Origin: CAZNQW01 sp964575225
Lineage (GTDB): Bacteria; Chloroflexota; Anaerolineae; JAAYZQ01
Assembly (NCBI GenBank): GCA_964575225.1
Contig: CAZNQW010000179.1
Location: 1 to 8,278 of the forward strand
Direction of reading: 5' to 3'
Length of the DNA stretch: 8,278 nucleotides
Shown in pieces: positions 6,681 through 8,278 of the stretch. The notes under the pieces were generated by a model. The model ran no database searches. It worked only from the letters and a program-made list of their open reading frames with translations, and was not told the origin of the DNA. Each line of letters opens with the position of its first letter. Within the stretch, counting starts at the first letter, position 1. The position numbers and the translations under genes were made by a program.

Positions 6681-6705
6681 CCCCCGTGGAAACGGGGGTC
6701 CATGG
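6681..6705 (+). repeat. Palindromic repeat family A, copy 1 (stem + TCCATGG)
   Basis: CCCCCGT (6681-6687), GGAA loop of the GNRA type, ACGGGGG (6692-6698), followed by TCCATGG (6699-6705). The same arrangement, in inverted orientation, occurs at 6935-6959. Confidence 0.8.
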
Positions 6706-6772
6706 ATGCCCGTGTACGGCGAGGATGATAAAAAGGGCGTCGGGTGCAGGCCGGGCGGGCAAGGCCGCATTT

Positions 6773-6793
6773 GGGCACCCGTGAGGGGTGCCC
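6773..6793 (+). repeat. Palindromic repeat family B, copy 1
   Basis: GGGCACCC (6773-6780), loop GTGAG, GGGTGCCC (6786-6793), an 8-bp perfect stem. A related hairpin with G-C in place of the A-T pair is at 7979-7997. Confidence 0.75.
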
Positions 6794-6870
6794 CTACAAG
6801 GGCGGGCGCGGCGGCCGAGCCCCTGCGGTGAAAGAAGGTAGGCCTATCGGCGCCCTGGGCCGTGCCGGTG

Positions 6871-6904
6871 GGAGTCTATTTGCGGCACCAAGGTGCCGCA
6901 CTCC
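6871..6904 (+). repeat. Perfect 9-bp palindrome with outer arms
   Basis: TGCGGCACC-AA-GGTGCCGCA (6881-6900) is a perfect 9-bp inverted repeat with a 2-base centre. It is flanked by GGAGT (6871-6875) and ACTCC (6900-6904), which can extend the stem across a bulge. It could be a protein-binding palindrome or a mobile hairpin; no gene start is adjacent. Confidence 0.7.
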
Positions 6905-6934
6905 ATATGAGACGCTCGCTTCCGCGGCCAGAAC

Positions 6935-6959
6935 CCATGGACCCCCGCGTTCGCGGGGG
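6935..6959 (-). repeat. Palindromic repeat family A, copy 2 (inverted)
   Basis: On the - strand this reads CCCCCGC, loop GAAC, GCGGGGG, then TCCATGG, matching 6681-6705. The seventh stem pair is C-G here and T-A in the other copy, so pairing is preserved by a two-sided change. Confidence 0.78.
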
Positions 6960-6982
6960 GACGGCGCAGGCGGGGGGACGGC
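6955..6982 (+). repeat. 11-base direct repeat
   Basis: GGGGGGACGGC occurs at 6955-6965 and at 6972-6982, separated by GCAGGC (period 17). It overlaps the end of the family A palindrome. Function unknown. Confidence 0.6.
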
Positions 6983-7024
6983 AAAAGGCGGCGTGGCGGA
7001 GAGGCTGCAGGAGATCGCGAAATC

Positions 7025-7249
7025 ATGAATCAACTGTTGGACAAACTGGAACGCTTGCGCGGGCTGCCGGTCCTGATCGGCATCGCGCTTATCGTTTTGA
7101 ATTTTGTGATTCGGCTGGTGATCTGGGCCCTGGGAGCCGACTCCTCAGACCCCGGGCTGATCCTCTTTTTGCTCACCGACGGCAATCTGCTGCTGCACCT
7201 GGGGTGCGTGGTGGGGCTTTTCGGCGTGCTCCTCGGCGATATCCTCTAG
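7025..7249 (+). CDS. Small two-helix membrane protein, function unknown
   Basis: I do not recognise this 74-residue protein. It begins with a charged amphipathic stretch (MNQLLDKLERLRG), followed by a hydrophobic segment at about residues 14-37 (LPVLIGIALIVLNFVIRL and on to WAL), a polar turn with ADSSDPG, and a second hydrophobic segment at about residues 45-72 that ends the protein. It is probably an inner-membrane hairpin with both termini on the same side. AGGAG (7009-7013) is 11 bases before the ATG, slightly long but usable. The composition (high L, I, V, with charges at the N-terminus and in the turn) is that of a real membrane protein and not a GC-rich shadow frame. It converges with the Nudix gene, the two stops being 40 bases apart, so it is probably transcribed alone or with hflX. 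Confidence 0.75.
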   Translation: MNQLLDKLERLRGLPVLIGIALIVLNFVIRLVIWALGADSSDPGLILFLLTDGNLLLHLGCVVGLFGVLLGDIL

Positions 7250-7289
7250 TTCTATACCTCGGACACAACCGCTGCTCGTCTAGCCCGGC

Positions 7290-7748
7290 CTAGCTCTGTA
7301 GCTCTCGCCAGGCCCTTTCGGCTCGCCGGAGCCAATCTCGTTCCGCTTGGTAGCTCAGGTGGTGTTGGGCCTCCTCCCAGGTCAGCCACAGGGGCTGGAA
7401 CTGGTTCTCGGGGGGACCGCTGGGCGCGCCTTCGGGTCGGATCATCAGGAAGGCGCTCTCGTCGCGGAGGGTATGGCGGCCTCCCTGGCCGAATTCAACC
7501 ATCTGGTGGCCCAAATCGGCCACCACGTCCAACCCCCACAACCCAGCCTCCTCTTGCACTTCGCGCAGGGCGGCGGTGGCCCGGTCCTCGCCCGGCTCGA
7601 TGTGGCCCTTGGGCAGCCGGACCTCGGGCAGCCCTTCGGCCGTCATCCGGCCGGGTCGGAGCAGGACCAGCACCCGGTCCTTTTGGGCGTCGACGACAAT
7701 GCCCCCTGCCGAGGCATAGCAACGAAGCGGTAGTTCGGTAGTGGTCAT
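7290..7748 (-). CDS. Nudix hydrolase
   Basis: This 152-residue protein carries a perfect Nudix box, G48 to L70: G-x5-E-x7-REVQEE-x-GL, with E63, E66 and E67 as the expected metal-binding glutamates. Nudix enzymes cleave nucleoside diphosphates linked to another group, using Mg or Mn. The LPKGHIEPGE sequence entering the box resembles that of diadenosine polyphosphate (Ap4A) hydrolases, but the substrate cannot be assigned. It begins with a typical strand YASAGGIVVD; the C-terminal WLTWEEAQHHLSY segment is also typical. The ATG at 7748 is chosen because a GAGGAGGAG site lies about 10 bases upstream and a promoter (7818-7846) lies inside the longer open frame, ruling out the 110-residue upstream extension. 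It is convergent with the 7025-7249 gene. Confidence 0.94.
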   Translation of the reverse strand: MTTTELPLRCYASAGGIVVDAQKDRVLVLLRPGRMTAEGLPEVRLPKGHIEPGEDRATAALREVQEEAGLWGLDVVADLGHQMVEFGQGGRHTLRDESAFLMIRPEGAPSGPPENQFQPLWLTWEEAQHHLSYQAERDWLRRAERAWRELQS

Positions 7749-7817
7749 GGGTGGTGGTCTCCTCCTCGGCCGGTTTGGGCCCGGGCCAATGCGCGCCCAG
7801 GCGCCGAGTTCTTGGAC

Positions 7818-7846
7818 ATTGTAGCATAGAGGAAAGGGGTTGGCAA
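7818..7846 (-). promoter_or_regulatory. Sigma70-type promoter for the Nudix gene
   Basis: On the - strand: -35 TTGCCA (7846-7841), a 17-base spacer, and -10 TACAAT (7823-7818), each 5 of 6 to consensus, with a TGC extended -10. Transcription should start near 7811, giving a leader of roughly 60 bases before the ATG at 7748. Confidence 0.75.
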
Positions 7847-7853
7847 AGCGTGG

Positions 7854-7949
7854 GGGCGAGGCATTCCGGCAGACTATGCGTCCTGAGAGAAGGGCGCCTC
7901 CGCGTTCGCGGAGACGCCCTGGCAGGGGGGGCCTCGGAATGCCTCGCCC
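7854..7949. repeat. Nested 96-base palindrome (MITE-like)
   Basis: Outer arms are a perfect 15-bp inverted repeat, GGGCGAGGCATTCCG (7854-7868) and CGGAATGCCTCGCCC (7935-7949). Inside is a second inverted repeat with 14-base arms and one mismatch, AGGGCGCCTCCGCG (7891-7904), TT, CGCGGAGACGCCCT (7907-7920). It starts 8 bases upstream of the Nudix -35 box. The design resembles a small non-autonomous mobile element or a cruciform; I see no clear target-site duplication. Confidence 0.85.
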
Positions 7950-7978
7950 GCCGCGGGAGGGCAGAAACCCAAGGTCTG

Positions 7979-7997
7979 GGCGCCCACGAGGGGCGCC
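7979..7997 (+). repeat. Palindromic repeat family B, copy 2
   Basis: GGCGCCC (7979-7985), loop ACGAG, GGGCGCC (7991-7997). It resembles the 6773-6793 hairpin in loop length, flanking TGGG and stem sequence, with a G-C pair replacing A-T. It ends 8 bases before the stop codon of the small gene at 8006 (- strand), so it would be the first hairpin in that transcript after the stop. Confidence 0.65.
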
Positions 7998-8005
7998 GAG
8001 GGCTA

Positions 8006-8119
8006 CTAGAGTGTGGGCAACAAGGTCAGCATGGCCAGCGTCGTCACCACCGCCAGCATGGCCATGACCGTCAAGCACATCAGACGATAATAGGGGTTTT
8101 CCATGGCGAGTTCCCTCAC
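8006..8119 (-). CDS. Very small single-helix membrane protein, function unknown
   Basis: This 37-residue frame on the - strand starts MRELAMENPYYRLM and then runs into an uninterrupted hydrophobic stretch at about residues 15-36 (rich in L, V, A, M and T) and ends in two consecutive stops (TAG TAG). A perfect AGGAGG (8130-8125) lies 5 bases before the GTG start, which is the best ribosome binding site in the window. An in-frame ATG at 8137 would give 43 residues, but its upstream sequence is poor. A single transmembrane helix with a short charged N-terminus suggests a regulatory or structural small membrane protein. I do not recognise it. Codon use and strong initiation signals argue it is translated; lack of homology evidence limits confidence. 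Confidence 0.65.
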   Translation of the reverse strand: MRELAMENPYYRLMCLTVMAMLAVVTTLAMLTLLPTL

Positions 8120-8174
8120 GCTATCCTCCTGGTTCATTCGTGCCCTGATGAGAGTGCCGAGTTTTCCTACGTTC

Positions 8175-8180
8175 AGTATA
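8175..8180 (-). promoter_or_regulatory. Possible -10 box of the small membrane protein gene
   Basis: On the - strand TATACT, 5 of 6 to TATAAT, lies 55 bases before the GTG at 8119. At a 17-base spacer the -35 position reads TAGGAC, which is poor, and this position is occupied by the direct repeats at 8191-8212. Confidence 0.4.
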
Positions 8181-8190
8181 CCCGGTGGAC

Positions 8191-8212
8191 ATTACAGGTC
8201 CTATTACAGATC
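8191..8212. promoter_or_regulatory. Tandem 10-base direct repeat, possible operator
   Basis: ATTACAGGTC (8191-8200) and ATTACAGATC (8203-8212) match at 9 of 10 positions with a 12-base period, close to one helical turn. The first is also inside a GGAC-N7-GTCC inverted repeat (8187-8201). On the - strand the pair covers the -35 region of the putative TATACT promoter, the expected place for an activator site. Confidence 0.4.
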
Positions 8213-8234
8213 GGCCCGGCCCGCGCCCGTGTCT

Positions 8235-8271
8235 GCCCCTTGCTCGGCCCAGACGCCCCCGAGACAGGGGC
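8235..8271. repeat. Imperfect hairpin near the window end
   Basis: GCCCCT (8235-8240) pairs with AGGGGC (8266-8271), and CTCGG (8243-8247) with CCGAG (8259-8263), across a 2x2 internal loop with an 11-base terminal loop. No T-run follows on either strand within the window. The rest of 8213-8278 shows nothing recognisable. Confidence 0.45.
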
Positions 8272-8278
8272 TAGGAGC

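Larger units (their letters stand above)
6619..7024. other. 406-base gene-free spacer rich in GC hairpins
   Basis: No convincing gene or RNA gene is seen here. The frames that stay open are low-complexity GC-rich shadows. The stretch instead contains four separate palindromes (6681-6698, 6773-6793, 6881-6900, 6942-6959) and an 11-base direct repeat (6955-6982), listed separately. No clear terminator for hflX or promoter for the 7025 gene was found. Confidence 0.7.

Noticed and set aside
6865..6876. CCGGTGGGAGTC resembling the 5' end of the two-copy element
   Set aside because: None of the conserved internal blocks and no matching 3' arm follow, so it is not a third copy.
6619..7024. CRISPR array in the hairpin-rich spacer
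   Set aside because: The palindromes are of different families and irregularly spaced, with no repeat-spacer periodicity.
7749..8078. 110-residue N-terminal extension of the Nudix frame
   Set aside because: It is low-complexity (R, P, G rich), runs through the nested palindrome, and contains a good promoter for the shorter gene.

Overview
The window looks like one end of a metagenomic contig from a GC-rich, free-living bacterium. A Chloroflexota (Anaerolineae-like) origin is my best guess. It rests on gene style (an RsbRD_N-GAF histidine kinase, a DapL-like aminotransferase, TTG and GTG starts) and on the many GC-rich intergenic hairpins; there is no marker gene to settle it. The first 47 bases are not biological: they match an Illumina i7/TruSeq adapter with its index, so the true genome begins at about base 48 and the upstream neighbour of the first gene is lost.

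Layout on the + strand: butyrate kinase (126-1235); a structured intergenic element, copy 1 (1244-1454); a single-domain response regulator (1484-1879) and a soluble histidine kinase (1907-3778) that form a two-component operon; a PLP-dependent aminotransferase of the LL-diaminopimelate type (3835-5004); the structured element, copy 2 (5021-5280); the ribosome-associated GTPase HflX (5323-6618); a 406-base hairpin-rich spacer; and a 74-residue two-helix membrane protein (7025-7249). On the - strand: a Nudix hydrolase (7290-7748) with a good sigma70-type promoter, a large nested palindrome just upstream of that promoter, and a 37-residue single-helix membrane protein (8006-8119) with a strong Shine-Dalgarno site.

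The protein genes are ordinary housekeeping and signalling genes. The notable signal is between them. Two homologous 211- and 260-base elements have the same orientation and sit directly upstream of the two-component operon and of hflX. They align without a gap over 178 bases at about 79% identity, are closed by the same long-range 9-bp stem, show one compensatory base-pair change in an internal hairpin, and differ mainly by whole hairpins added to one arm of copy 2. They fit either an undescribed structured leader or small RNA, or a non-autonomous mobile element with 12-base terminal inverted repeats. An open frame of 43-49 codons runs through both, but its substitution pattern does not look protein-coding. 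Several smaller palindrome families also recur in the spacers.
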